From an uncultured Blautia sp. (GTDB taxonomy: Bacteria > Bacillota > Clostridia > Lachnospirales > Lachnospiraceae), in the NCBI GenBank assembly GCA_934424575.1, contig CAKRXU010000039.1, positions 1 through 23,302 on the forward strand: a DNA stretch of 23,302 nucleotides, given 5' to 3'. Below, piece after piece: positions 6,847 to 14,608 of this stretch (the stretch's first letter is position 1; every line of letters starts with the position of its first letter). A program made the translations under genes and the position numbers. The notes below the pieces were generated by a model. It did no database searches. It was not told the origin of the DNA and was given only the letters and a program-made list of their open reading frames with translations.

Positions 6847-8152
6847 GAGAAATTCTCTCTATTTTCAGCTTCTGCTTCTGCTGCTGTTTTCCATGCTGGC
6901 TGCGGTAGGTGTGTTTTATGGGGTAGACTGGATTGGCGAAGAAATGGTTTATGACTACTATGTCAGTTCTGATTATTCCGAGCGAAAAGATGAACTGTAT
7001 GTCTCGAGACTGCAGGAGTATGTTTCACAGGAAAAATTAAGTACGTCTGACGTTCTGGCACTGTCAAAATGGATGGATAAAGAGAAAGTGCTGAGTTCCA
7101 TGCTGGTGTTTAAGGATGACATCCTGGTTTATGATTCCGATTATCCAGAAGAGCTGAATATTCGCAATGAAAAAATTCACAATAATTATTACAGGTGGAA
7201 TGCGTTTTATTCTGTACAGTTTTCAGATGGGGAGGCAGAAATTTCCCTCTCAGGAGTCTATGATTATCAGTTGTACAATTATATGATATTTGCAGCACTG
7301 GCTCTTTCAGCCGTAGTATTTGTTATTCTCGTCTTGATGGGGATTCGAAAAAAGATGAACTACATTCGGAAACTGAGCAGGGAGATTGAGATTCTTGAAG
7401 GGGGCGACCTTGACTATTCTGTTACTGTTTCCGGGAAAGATGAACTTACGGCTCTTGCACAGGGGCTGGAATGTATGAGAAAATCTTTTAAGAACCAGGT
7501 GCAGCAGGAAGCAGAGATCGTGAGGGAAAATCAGAAAATAGTCACACAGATGTCCCATGATCTGCGAACTCCTCTGACTTCGATCATGCTGTATACAGAA
7601 CTTCTCGAAAAGGGAACCTATAAAGACGAGGAACAGTTTTGCGAGTATATTAAAAAAATCCACCGCAAAACAAGACGGATGAAACAGCTCACAGACAATC
7701 TGTTTGAATATTCACTGGTAAGCAGTGATCAGGAAATCTCCATGGAAGAGCTCGAAAGCGAAAAACTTCTGTTTTATGATCTGTTTTCGGAGACAATCAG
7801 TTATCTGGAGCATCAGGGGTTCCAGGTGGATTTTCAGGTAGAATGGTCAGATTCCAGAATGCAGGTATCAACAGACTATGTTTCCCGTATCCTGGATAAC
7901 ATCACTTCCAATATTCAGAAATATGCAGATAAAAAAGCACCAGTCACAATAGGAACAGCCAGACGTAATGGCATGAGAGGATTTTACTTCGAAAACAGGA
8001 TTTCCTGTACAGGAGATCCTCAGGAAAGTACAGGTGTGGGAATCCAGAGTATCAAAAACATGATGACAAAAATGGGAGGCAAATGCACTGTCAGCCAGGA
8101 AAAAGACATTTTCAGACTGATATTATATTTTCCATATTGTGAGATATCATAA
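6827..8152 (+). CDS. Membrane sensor histidine kinase
   Basis: A 441-residue kinase, partner of the preceding regulator. Order of parts: membrane segment 1 (about 12-31), an extracellular sensor region of ~120 residues rich in Tyr and acidic residues with no recognised domain, membrane segment 2 (about 152-172), HAMP (about 173-225), HisKA with H244 in MSHDLRTPLTSIMLYTELL, and an ATP-binding domain with N-box RILDNITSNIQKYADK and a glycine box STGVGIQSIKNMMTKMGG. The usual D-x-G-x-G G1 box is absent; the position holds YFENRIS followed by a short loop, a pattern also met in other Firmicute kinases. The start is TTG at 6827 with GGAAAGGGG seven bases upstream; it overlaps the regulator gene by 20 bp. 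Probably senses an envelope signal, but the ligand is unknown. Confidence 0.9.
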   Translation: MTQGIPRRNSLYFQLLLLLLFSMLAAVGVFYGVDWIGEEMVYDYYVSSDYSERKDELYVSRLQEYVSQEKLSTSDVLALSKWMDKEKVLSSMLVFKDDILVYDSDYPEELNIRNEKIHNNYYRWNAFYSVQFSDGEAEISLSGVYDYQLYNYMIFAALALSAVVFVILVLMGIRKKMNYIRKLSREIEILEGGDLDYSVTVSGKDELTALAQGLECMRKSFKNQVQQEAEIVRENQKIVTQMSHDLRTPLTSIMLYTELLEKGTYKDEEQFCEYIKKIHRKTRRMKQLTDNLFEYSLVSSDQEISMEELESEKLLFYDLFSETISYLEHQGFQVDFQVEWSDSRMQVSTDYVSRILDNITSNIQKYADKKAPVTIGTARRNGMRGFYFENRISCTGDPQESTGVGIQSIKNMMTKMGGKCTVSQEKDIFRLILYFPYCEIS

Positions 8153-8182
8153 CTGTTCAGGAGACATGTCACACAGAGAAGA

Positions 8183-8225
8183 AAGGCTGTAACTCGGAGA
8201 AATGATCTGAGTTACAGCCTTTTTT
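8183..8225. terminator. Terminator between convergent kinase and rqcH genes
   Basis: AAGGCTGTAACTC (8183-8195) pairs perfectly with GAGTTACAGCCTT (8209-8221), followed by T's on the plus strand. On the minus strand the stem is followed by TTCTTCTC, so it may serve both genes. Confidence 0.9.
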
Positions 8226-8229
8226 CTGA

Positions 8230-9987
8230 TTATTTTCCGGAAGGAACTTCCTGGATCCCTGTGATATCCGGCTCTGCCATCAGGGAGTAGTTCGTGTAGT
8301 AAACGACAAATCCCGGTTTGGCACCGCCCGGTTTTTTGACATGTTTTTTCTGAATGTAGTCGATCTCGACTTTTGGGGCAGTGCGGCCTTTGGAGTAATA
8401 AGCTGCAAGGCGGCCTGCTTCCTCAAAGGTGCGGTCCGGAAGCTCTCCGTCCGGAGTTTTGACAACGACATGGGAGCCTGCCATCTTTTTGGCGTGGAAC
8501 CACCAGTCGTTTCCGGTTGCCTGTTTGAAAGTCAGTTCATCATTCTGGAAGTTGTTTTTGCCGACGAAGATATCAAATCCGTCACTGGAAATATAGTGGA
8601 ACGGTTTGGATTTGGTCTGCGCCTTTGCACCTTTTTTGCCAGAATAATGTTTTTTGATGTAGCCGTACTCGGTCAGCTCTTCCTTGATCTGGCTTAAATC
8701 ACTCTCTGCGAGGGCGATATCAAGGGCGTTGGAGATGGATTCCAGATGCTCGATCTCGGATTCTGTATCGGCAAGCTGTTCGGTAAGAGCTTCCTCAGTA
8801 CGTTTGAGTTTGCCGTAGCGGTCGAAATATTTCTTTGCATTTTCCTGAGGAGTCAGGGTCGGGTCAAGAGGGATCGTGATCTCCTCATTGGTGTAATAAT
8901 TCAGTGCCTTGAAGGATTTACATCCCTCTTCCAGGCCATAGCCGTAGGTATTGATGAGTTCGCCGTAGACTTTGTATTTGTCCTTCTTGGCAGTGTCTTT
9001 CATCTGTTTCTGCTGAAGGGCGTATTTCTTGCGGTTACGCTCCAGGGCAGTCTGTACGATCCTTCGAAGATCAGAAGATTTCTGACGGATACGGTTCAGG
9101 GTATCGCGGGATGCGTAGTAGGTTTCCAGCATGGAAGAAACAGTCGGGAAAGTTTCACTGTGGTATTCGCTTCCGTACTGTGTCAGAGGAAGTACAGCGT
9201 ATTCTACCGGCTCGTTGTCACGGTAGATGATGTTCGGTGTGAAATCTCCCTCCACGACCTGATCCATCAGCCGGCGGAAAGTATGGTAGAGATGTGTGGC
9301 AGCAGTCTCGTTCAGAGACTGTGCGGCATCGCTTCCGTCGATGGAGGCACGGTAGCAGATCTCCTCTGCGATCAGCGGGCTTAAGCCAGTGAGAGAGGTG
9401 TAGAGTGCCTTGGATATGTTGCATGGTTTGTGGCAGATCGTTTCGATGAATTCTGTCTCTGTGATCGTCAGCGGGTCAGATTTCTCCTGTGTGTGCGGAA
9501 GAAAATAATCTCTTCCCGGAAGAACCTCCCGGACAGAACTCATATGAGAAGAAACGTGCTTGATACTGTCGAGGATCATGCGGTTTTCGTCGCAGAAGAT
9601 GATGTTGCTGTGCTTGCCCATCAGTTCTACGATCAGGAATTTCTTACAGGGATCGCCCATCTCATTGCGGTGTTCCAGCTCAAATTCCACAACACGTTCC
9701 ATGCCAGGCTGGCGGATACTGCTGATGCGGGCACTGCCGATATGCTTGCGGAGAAGCATACAGAAGTTCGGCGCGGTGAGCGGGCTTGGTTTGTTTTTGC
9801 CAGTAAAATAGATCAGAGGAAGAGAAGCACTGGCAGAGATAAGAAGCCTGCACTGGCCGTTTGCTCCCTTTCCGGTGATCATAAGAGCATCTGATTCAGG
9901 CTGGGCGATCTTGTTGAAACGCCCGCCATCGAGATTACGGTGTAATTCCTGAACCATTGCTGCAATGGTAATTCCATCAAAAGCCAT
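8230..9987 (-). CDS. rqcH: RqcH (Rqc2/NEMF homologue), ribosome quality control protein
   Basis: Binds stalled 50S subunits carrying peptidyl-tRNA and recruits tRNA-Ala so that the nascent chain receives an alanine tail for degradation (known for B. subtilis RqcH; older name fibronectin-binding protein A/FbpA). The 585-residue length suits the family. Parts: NFACT-N (1 to about 180; begins MAFDGITIAAMVQEL, with LRKHIGSARI and VELMGKHSNIIF), helix-hairpin-helix and coiled coil (about 290-430), NFACT-R (about 460-560; GFDIFVGKNNFQNDELTFK, WWFHAKKMAGSHVVVK). The residues aligned with the essential D97-R98 pair of B. subtilis are E97-R98 here. AAAGGAG lies nine bases before the ATG. It follows the yitT-like gene by 24 bp on the same strand, probably in one transcript. 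Confidence 0.93.
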   Translation of the reverse strand: MAFDGITIAAMVQELHRNLDGGRFNKIAQPESDALMITGKGANGQCRLLISASASLPLIYFTGKNKPSPLTAPNFCMLLRKHIGSARISSIRQPGMERVVEFELEHRNEMGDPCKKFLIVELMGKHSNIIFCDENRMILDSIKHVSSHMSSVREVLPGRDYFLPHTQEKSDPLTITETEFIETICHKPCNISKALYTSLTGLSPLIAEEICYRASIDGSDAAQSLNETAATHLYHTFRRLMDQVVEGDFTPNIIYRDNEPVEYAVLPLTQYGSEYHSETFPTVSSMLETYYASRDTLNRIRQKSSDLRRIVQTALERNRKKYALQQKQMKDTAKKDKYKVYGELINTYGYGLEEGCKSFKALNYYTNEEITIPLDPTLTPQENAKKYFDRYGKLKRTEEALTEQLADTESEIEHLESISNALDIALAESDLSQIKEELTEYGYIKKHYSGKKGAKAQTKSKPFHYISSDGFDIFVGKNNFQNDELTFKQATGNDWWFHAKKMAGSHVVVKTPDGELPDRTFEEAGRLAAYYSKGRTAPKVEIDYIQKKHVKKPGGAKPGFVVYYTNYSLMAEPDITGIQEVPSGK

Positions 9988-10011
9988 AATAAAAATCTCC
10001 TTTAATCAAAA

Positions 10012-10854
10012 TCAGACATTATGGAATCCCTTACCGATGATCTCACTGGTGTTGGAGATCAGAATAAAGGCGGTTGGCTGATTTTCTTTTATGTAGTTTC
10101 TCAGACGGACTGCCTGAGGACGGTTGAGCGCGGTTAAGACGATGTATTTGTCTTTTCCGGAAAAAGCCCCCTGTGCGTGGACCACAGTTGCGCTTCGGTT
10201 GAGATCGTGAACAAGGAAGTCGCAGATATCATCCGGGTTGTCACAGACGACATTGAAATACTTGGAAAGGTTGAAACTCTCGATGAAGTTGTCGATCATG
10301 AAAGAACGGACCGCAAGACCAAGGAAAGAATAAAGACCTGTCTCAATGTTGAACACGAAGCAGCCTGCAACTGTGATCATGATATCTGTCACGAGAAGTG
10401 CCTTGCCGATATCAAAACTGCTGTATTTCTTGAGGATCATCGCAATGATATCCGTACCGCCGCTGGAAGAACCGATGTTAAAAAGGATCGCAGAACCAAG
10501 TGCAGGAAGTGCGATGGCAAAACAAAGTTCCAGCATCGTCTGGTCAGTCAGCGGATGCTCCATCGGACATACACGTGAGAGGAAAGACAGTGCTACGGAA
10601 AGCAGGATACTGCAGTAGGCTGTCTTGGCAGCGAATTTACGTCCAAGCACGACGAAGCCGAGTGCAAGAAGCAGCATGTTTACAATGAAAGAAAAGTCAC
10701 TGGCGGAAATGTTTGTCTTATCAGCGACAAGGACCGCCAGACCTGTGATGCCGCCAAAGGTAAAGTTGTTTGTAAATTTGAAAAAATAAGTACCGACTGC
10801 CATGATCAGGGTGCTTCCTGTCAGCAGCGAAAAGTGTTTGATTTTTTCATTCAT
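10012..10854 (-). CDS. YitT-family membrane protein (DUF161 + DUF2179)
   Basis: A 280-residue membrane protein of unknown biochemical role. Residues 1 to about 190 hold five or six hydrophobic segments with the family motif FKFTNNFTFGGITGLAVL and the glycine/serine-rich FNIGSSSGGTDIIAMIL. The last ~80 residues form the soluble DUF2179 domain (ATVVHAQGAFSGKDKYIVL and a final NTSEIIGKGF), which is widespread as a C-terminal domain in Firmicute membrane proteins. GGAGGAG lies upstream at a rather long distance (about 12-14 nt) from the ATG. A promoter with TTGACA and TACAAT is found 43 bp further upstream. Upstream of rqcH; divergent from the yicC operon. Some YitT members are annotated as putative transporters, without support visible here. 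Confidence 0.9.
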   Translation of the reverse strand: MNEKIKHFSLLTGSTLIMAVGTYFFKFTNNFTFGGITGLAVLVADKTNISASDFSFIVNMLLLALGFVVLGRKFAAKTAYCSILLSVALSFLSRVCPMEHPLTDQTMLELCFAIALPALGSAILFNIGSSSGGTDIIAMILKKYSSFDIGKALLVTDIMITVAGCFVFNIETGLYSFLGLAVRSFMIDNFIESFNLSKYFNVVCDNPDDICDFLVHDLNRSATVVHAQGAFSGKDKYIVLTALNRPQAVRLRNYIKENQPTAFILISNTSEIIGKGFHNV

Positions 10855-10897
10855 TTTTGTATTTATCTCCTCCGTGAATTAAGTACGATATAGCCAT

Positions 10898-10927
10898 ATT
10901 GTAACCTTTTAAAGATGGAAATGTCAA
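10898..10927 (-). promoter_or_regulatory. Promoter of the yitT-like/rqcH unit
   Basis: Read on the minus strand: TTGACA (10927-10922), 18 bp spacer, TACAAT (10903-10898). It is divergent from the yicC operon promoter, whose -35 begins 44 bp away. Confidence 0.7.
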
Positions 10928-10970
10928 CGCACCTGCCGGTAGTTGATAAAATATTTATAAAAAAAACGAA

Positions 10971-10999
10971 TTGACTAGAATTTTAGAATGCACTATAAT
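10971..10999 (+). promoter_or_regulatory. Promoter of the yicC-cinA operon
   Basis: TTGACT (10971-10976) and TATAAT (10994-10999) with 17 bp between. Start expected near 11006, leaving a leader of about 35 nt before the yicC ATG. Confidence 0.8.
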
Positions 11000-11039
11000 A
11001 AATCTGTATGTAGAAAAGACTTGCAAAGTGAGAAAACCT

Positions 11040-11918
11040 ATGATAAAAAGTATGACAGGCTTTGGCCATGCAGAAAAAGTAACAAAGCAGCAGAAGATCA
11101 CAGTAGAACTGAAATCAGTCAATCACAGATATCTGGATCTGAACATCAAGATGCCGCGTAAATTCAATATGCTCGAAGGACATGTGCGCAATCTGATGAA
11201 GCAGTACATGCAGCGTGGCAAGGTTGATGTTTTTATTACCTACGAGGATTATACCGGAGGCAATGTTGCACTCAAATATAATCATGATCTGGCGGCCGCT
11301 TACCTCGGTTATCTGAAACAGATGTCAGAGGAATTCGGGCTTGAGAATGATATCCGTGTGTCAACACTTTCACGTTATCCAGAAATTCTGACACTGGAAG
11401 AACAGTCCGTTGATGAGGATGAACTCTGGAAGTCTCTGGAGAAGCCGCTTCGCGAGGCCTGCGAGAAATTCGTTGAGACACGTGCCAGAGAGGGAGCGCA
11501 TCTTAAGGAAGACCTTCTTGCGAAGCTGGATGGTCTGGATGAAATGGTCAGCAGAGTAGAGGCCCGGTCACCGGAAGTGGTCCATGCGTACCGCGAGAAG
11601 CTGGAGCAGAAGGTTCATGATCTTCTGGAGGACAGCCAGATTGATGAGAACCGTATCGCCGCAGAGGTGGTTCTTTTTTCTGACAAGATCTGCAATGATG
11701 AGGAGACCGTCCGCCTGCACAGCCATATCCTTGGAATGAAGAAGATCCTCAATGAGCAGGAAGGCGTGGGACGTAAGATGGACTTCATGGCACAGGAGAT
11801 GAACCGTGAGGCAAATACGATCCTGTCGAAATCCAGTGATCTTGAGATTTCCGATATTGCGATCGGACTCAAGACCGAGATCGAGAAGATCCGTGAACAG
11901 ATTCAGAATATTGAGTAA
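11040..11918 (+). CDS. yicC: YicC-family endoribonuclease
   Basis: A 292-residue protein of the YicC family, which in E. coli has been shown to be an endoribonuclease; its substrates in clostridia are not known. Visible hallmarks are the N terminus MIKSMTGFG, VELKSVNHRYLDLNIKMPR, and the C-terminal DUF1732-type block with GRKMDFMAQEMNREANTI, LSKSSD and the final IEKIREQIQNIE. The ATG at 11040 is chosen because it gives the conserved N terminus; the longer reading frame starts with a TTG that is itself the -35 element. The ribosome binding site is weak (AAAGTGAGA). First gene of the operon and next to remA and gmk, a neighbourhood common in Firmicutes. Confidence 0.93.
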   Translation: MIKSMTGFGHAEKVTKQQKITVELKSVNHRYLDLNIKMPRKFNMLEGHVRNLMKQYMQRGKVDVFITYEDYTGGNVALKYNHDLAAAYLGYLKQMSEEFGLENDIRVSTLSRYPEILTLEEQSVDEDELWKSLEKPLREACEKFVETRAREGAHLKEDLLAKLDGLDEMVSRVEARSPEVVHAYREKLEQKVHDLLEDSQIDENRIAAEVVLFSDKICNDEETVRLHSHILGMKKILNEQEGVGRKMDFMAQEMNREANTILSKSSDLEISDIAIGLKTEIEKIREQIQNIE

Positions 11919-11937
11919 TGGAGGCATCTGAGTTTTT

Positions 11938-12210
11938 GTGGCTAAGTTAATTAATATAGGATTTGGTAATGTGGTGAATTCCCGCAAGATCGTGGCAGTG
12001 GTCAGTCCGGATGCCGCACCGGTGAAGCGAATGGTACAGAGCATCAAGGGTACCCGTTCGCTGATCGATGCAACGCAGGGGCGCAAGACAAAGGCAGTGA
12101 TCGTCACATCTGATGATTATCTTGTTCTGTCAGCACTTCAGCCGGAGACGATCGCCAGGAGATTTGCAGAGGCATATGAGTATGAGGAAAGGGAAGAGGA
12201 ACATGAGTAA
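11938..12210 (+). CDS. remA: RemA-family DNA-binding regulator (DUF370)
   Basis: A 90-residue protein of the RemA/DUF370 family. In B. subtilis RemA is a DNA-binding activator of biofilm matrix and osmoprotection genes; its role in anaerobic gut clostridia is unproven. The core INIGFGNVVNSRKIVAVVSP, APVKRMVQ and IDATQGRKTKAVIVTSD is typical, including the conserved arginines. The only in-frame start is GTG at 11938 (the codon 9 bp upstream is a stop), with GGAGG at 11920-11924, an unusually long 13-nt spacing. The C terminus (YEYEEREEEHE) is more acidic than the core. It overlaps gmk by 8 bp, giving coupled translation. Confidence 0.92.
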   Translation: MAKLINIGFGNVVNSRKIVAVVSPDAAPVKRMVQSIKGTRSLIDATQGRKTKAVIVTSDDYLVLSALQPETIARRFAEAYEYEEREEEHE

Positions 12211-12826
12211 GGGAGTTTTGACAGTAGTGTCCGGATTTTCCGGAGCCGGCAAGGGCACAGTGATGAAACGTCTTCTTGAGAAGTACGATGACTGCGCACT
12301 TTCTATCTCTGTTACTACCAGGAAACCGCGTGAAGGTGAAGTGGACGGCAGGGATTATTTTTTCAGGACAAAAGAAGAAGTAGAGGCGATGATCGAGGCA
12401 GATGAGCTTCTGGAGTATGCTCAGTATGTAGAGAACTATTACGGAACTCCGCGCTCTTATGTAGAGGAGATGCTTTCCAAGGGCAAGAATGTGATCCTGG
12501 AGATCGAGATCCAGGGGGCAATGAAGATCAAGGAGAAGATCCCGGATACAGTCCTTATCTTCGTGACACCGCCGACGATCCAGGAGCTGAAAGACCGTCT
12601 GGTAGGAAGAGGAACCGAGACACAGGAAGTTATCGAATCACGTCTTAAGAGAGCTTCTGAGGAAGCAGAGGGAATCGAGTCTTATGATTATCTTCTTGTG
12701 AATGACGTTGTGGAGGACTGCGTGGATGAACTTCATGAGATCATCCTGAGTGAGCGCCGCCGCGCAAGCCGTAACGAGGAATTTATCCGAACGATCCAGA
12801 AGGAATCCCGGGAATTTTTTAATTAA
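12203..12826 (+). CDS. gmk: Guanylate kinase
   Basis: Phosphorylates GMP to GDP with ATP, an essential cytoplasmic step of purine nucleotide supply. The 207-residue length is standard. The P-loop is GFSGAGKGT (residues 11-19, K17); SVTTRKPREGEVDGRDYFF is the GMP-binding segment, followed by ENYYGTPRSYVEEML, VILEIEIQGAMKIKEK and the lid region RLVGRGTETQEVIESRL. ATG 12203 has AGAGGA just upstream and overlaps the end of remA; a longer reading frame from 12113 would overlap most of the remA 3' end and adds non-conserved residues. Followed by rpoZ, the usual neighbour. Confidence 0.97.
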   Translation: MSKGVLTVVSGFSGAGKGTVMKRLLEKYDDCALSISVTTRKPREGEVDGRDYFFRTKEEVEAMIEADELLEYAQYVENYYGTPRSYVEEMLSKGKNVILEIEIQGAMKIKEKIPDTVLIFVTPPTIQELKDRLVGRGTETQEVIESRLKRASEEAEGIESYDYLLVNDVVEDCVDELHEIILSERRRASRNEEFIRTIQKESREFFN

Positions 12827-12843
12827 GTAAGTAAGGTCACCCT

Positions 12844-12849
12844 TATAAT
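12844..12849 (+). promoter_or_regulatory. Possible internal -10 element before rpoZ
   Basis: A perfect TATAAT lies in the 54 bp gap between gmk and rpoZ, 32 bp before the rpoZ ATG. No matching -35 is seen 17-18 bp upstream (AATTAA), so an internal promoter is only possible. Confidence 0.25.
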
Positions 12850-12880
12850 ATAAACTGAAACATGAAAGGAGAATTTTAAT

Positions 12881-13216
12881 ATGATACATCCGTCATATAC
12901 AGAACTGATTCAGGCAATCAACAACAACGCAGAGGAAGACGACAACACAATGATGCTCAACAGCCGTTATTCTCTGGTACTTGCAACCAGCAAGAGAGCA
13001 AGACAGCTGATCGCAGGAGCAGAACCGCTTGTTGATGGTGCGACAGGCAAGAAACCGCTTGCGATCGCGATCGACGAGTTATACAAAGGCAAAGTTAAGA
13101 TCGTAGCAAACTCTGAGGAAGAAGCAGAGGAAACCACACCGGCTGCTTCCGAAGAAGCTGTAGAGGAGACAGCAGAGACTGCTGCAGAAGAAACAACCGA
13201 AGAAAATAACCAGTAA
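12881..13216 (+). CDS. rpoZ: RNA polymerase omega subunit
   Basis: Small subunit that helps assemble and stabilise RNA polymerase around the beta-prime subunit. In 111 residues, the core is at 1-75: MIHPSYTELIQ, SRYSLVLATSKRARQL with the conserved R-Y-x-L-V and A-x-x-R-A-R pattern, then KPLAIAIDELYKGKVKI. The last ~35 residues are a Glu/Ala/Thr-rich acidic tail with no predicted fold; many Firmicute omegas have a shorter end. AAAGGAG at 12865-12871 supports the ATG. It sits in its common place after gmk; a 25-base hairpin lies in the gap to rimO. Confidence 0.93.
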   Translation: MIHPSYTELIQAINNNAEEDDNTMMLNSRYSLVLATSKRARQLIAGAEPLVDGATGKKPLAIAIDELYKGKVKIVANSEEEAEETTPAASEEAVEETAETAAEETTEENNQ

Positions 13217-13225
13217 ACTATCATG

Positions 13226-13250
13226 ATCAGAAGACAGCTTGTCTTCTGAT
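13226..13250 (+). other. Perfect hairpin between rpoZ and rimO
   Basis: ATCAGAAGACA (13226-13236) pairs with TGTCTTCTGAT (13240-13250), 11 pairs with a 3-base loop. No T run follows, so it does not look like a simple terminator; it could protect the 3' end of a processed upstream mRNA or cause partial termination. Confidence 0.6.
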
Positions 13251-13270
13251 TATGTGTATCAGGAGATTAT

Positions 13271-14608
13271 ATGAAAATTTTATTTATATCACTGGGCTGT
13301 GACAAGAACCTTGCGGACTCAGAGGAAATGCTCGGACTTCTTACCGGAAGCGGGCATGAGATCGTGGATTCCGAGGAGGAAGCAGATGCGATCGTGATCA
13401 ATACCTGCTGTTTTATCCATGATGCCAAGGAGGAGAGTGTCAATACGATCCTTGAGATGGCAGAATATAAAAAAACAGGCAATTGCAAAGCACTGATTGT
13501 AACTGGCTGCATGGCACAGCGCTACAAAGAAGAAATCACACAGGAGATCCCGGAGGTAGATGCCGTTCTCGGAACCACATCTTACGGCGACATTGTAAAG
13601 GCATTAAACGAAGCACAGGCAGGAAATGTTTTCCAGGAGTTCCGCGATATCAATGAACTTCCGGAGGACTCCGGCAGACGTGTGCTGACAACGGGCGGCC
13701 ACTTTGGTTATCTCAAAATCGCAGAGGGCTGTGACAAGCACTGCACCTACTGCATCATCCCGTCCCTTCGTGGCAGATTCAGAAGTGTTCCGGAAGAACG
13801 ACTTCTTGCACAGGCAGAATACATGGCATCTCAGGGAGTCAAGGAGCTGATCCTTGTAGCTCAGGAGACCACCGTTTACGGTACAGATCTCTACGGCAAG
13901 AAAACACTCCACATCCTGCTTAAGAAGCTCTGTCAGATCAAAGGAATCCGCTGGATCCGTGTTCTCTACTGTTATCCGGAGGAGATCTACGATGAGCTGA
14001 TCCAGGTCATGAAAGAAGAAAAGAAGATCTGCAATTATCTTGACCTTCCGATTCAGCATGCAAGCGACCGTATCCTTAAGAGAATGGGCCGCCGCACGAC
14101 AAGGAAGCAGCTCGAGGACATTATCGCGAAACTTCGCTGTGAGATCCCGGACATTGTGCTCCGTACTTCTCTGATCACCGGTTTCCCGGGTGAGACCCAG
14201 GAAGATCATGAAGAACTGATGGAATTCGTGGATGAGATGGAATTCGACCGTCTCGGCGTGTTTACTTACTCACCGGAGGAAGGAACACCGGCAGAGACCA
14301 TGGAAGGACAGGTTCCGGAGGAAGTCAAGGAAGAGAGAAGAGATGAGCTCATGTCTCTCCAGCAGGAGATTTCTCTTGAGAAGGGTGATGAGCGGATCGG
14401 ACAGGAACTTCTTGTTATGATCGAGGGTAAGGTATCCGGAGAGAGTGCCTACATTGGAAGAACTTATGCAGATGCACCGAAGGTTGACGGATATATCTTT
14501 GTTCAGACAGGGGAACTTCTTGTGACAGGTGATTTTGCACGTGTCCGTGTGACAGGCGCACTGGAATACGATTTAATAGGAGAATTGGCTGATGAATACA
14601 CCGAATAA
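13271..14608 (+). CDS. rimO: Ribosomal protein S12 methylthiotransferase RimO
   Basis: Radical-SAM enzyme that adds a methylthio group to the conserved aspartate of ribosomal protein S12. The 445-residue protein has all three parts: UPF0004 domain with cluster-binding C10 (SLGCDKNLADSE), C46 (NTCCF) and C80 (VTGCMAQ); radical-SAM domain with C154-x3-C158-x2-C161 (EGCDKHCTYC); and a C-terminal TRAM domain (from about 375, ending in the VTGALEYDLIGEL segment). SLGCDKNLADSE and the DLPIQHASDRIL block are more like RimO than MiaB. AGGAG at 13261-13265 sets the ATG. The last 17 bp overlap pgsA. Confidence 0.94.
   Translation: MKILFISLGCDKNLADSEEMLGLLTGSGHEIVDSEEEADAIVINTCCFIHDAKEESVNTILEMAEYKKTGNCKALIVTGCMAQRYKEEITQEIPEVDAVLGTTSYGDIVKALNEAQAGNVFQEFRDINELPEDSGRRVLTTGGHFGYLKIAEGCDKHCTYCIIPSLRGRFRSVPEERLLAQAEYMASQGVKELILVAQETTVYGTDLYGKKTLHILLKKLCQIKGIRWIRVLYCYPEEIYDELIQVMKEEKKICNYLDLPIQHASDRILKRMGRRTTRKQLEDIIAKLRCEIPDIVLRTSLITGFPGETQEDHEELMEFVDEMEFDRLGVFTYSPEEGTPAETMEGQVPEEVKEERRDELMSLQQEISLEKGDERIGQELLVMIEGKVSGESAYIGRTYADAPKVDGYIFVQTGELLVTGDFARVRVTGALEYDLIGELADEYTE

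Noticed and set aside
10971..11039. Longer start of yicC at TTG 10971
   Set aside because: The TTG is part of the -35 hexamer TTGACT, so it would not be transcribed; MIKSMTGFG at 11040 is the family start.
12113..12202. Longer start of gmk inside remA
   Set aside because: The added residues are not conserved and read out of frame through remA; ATG 12203 has a ribosome binding site.
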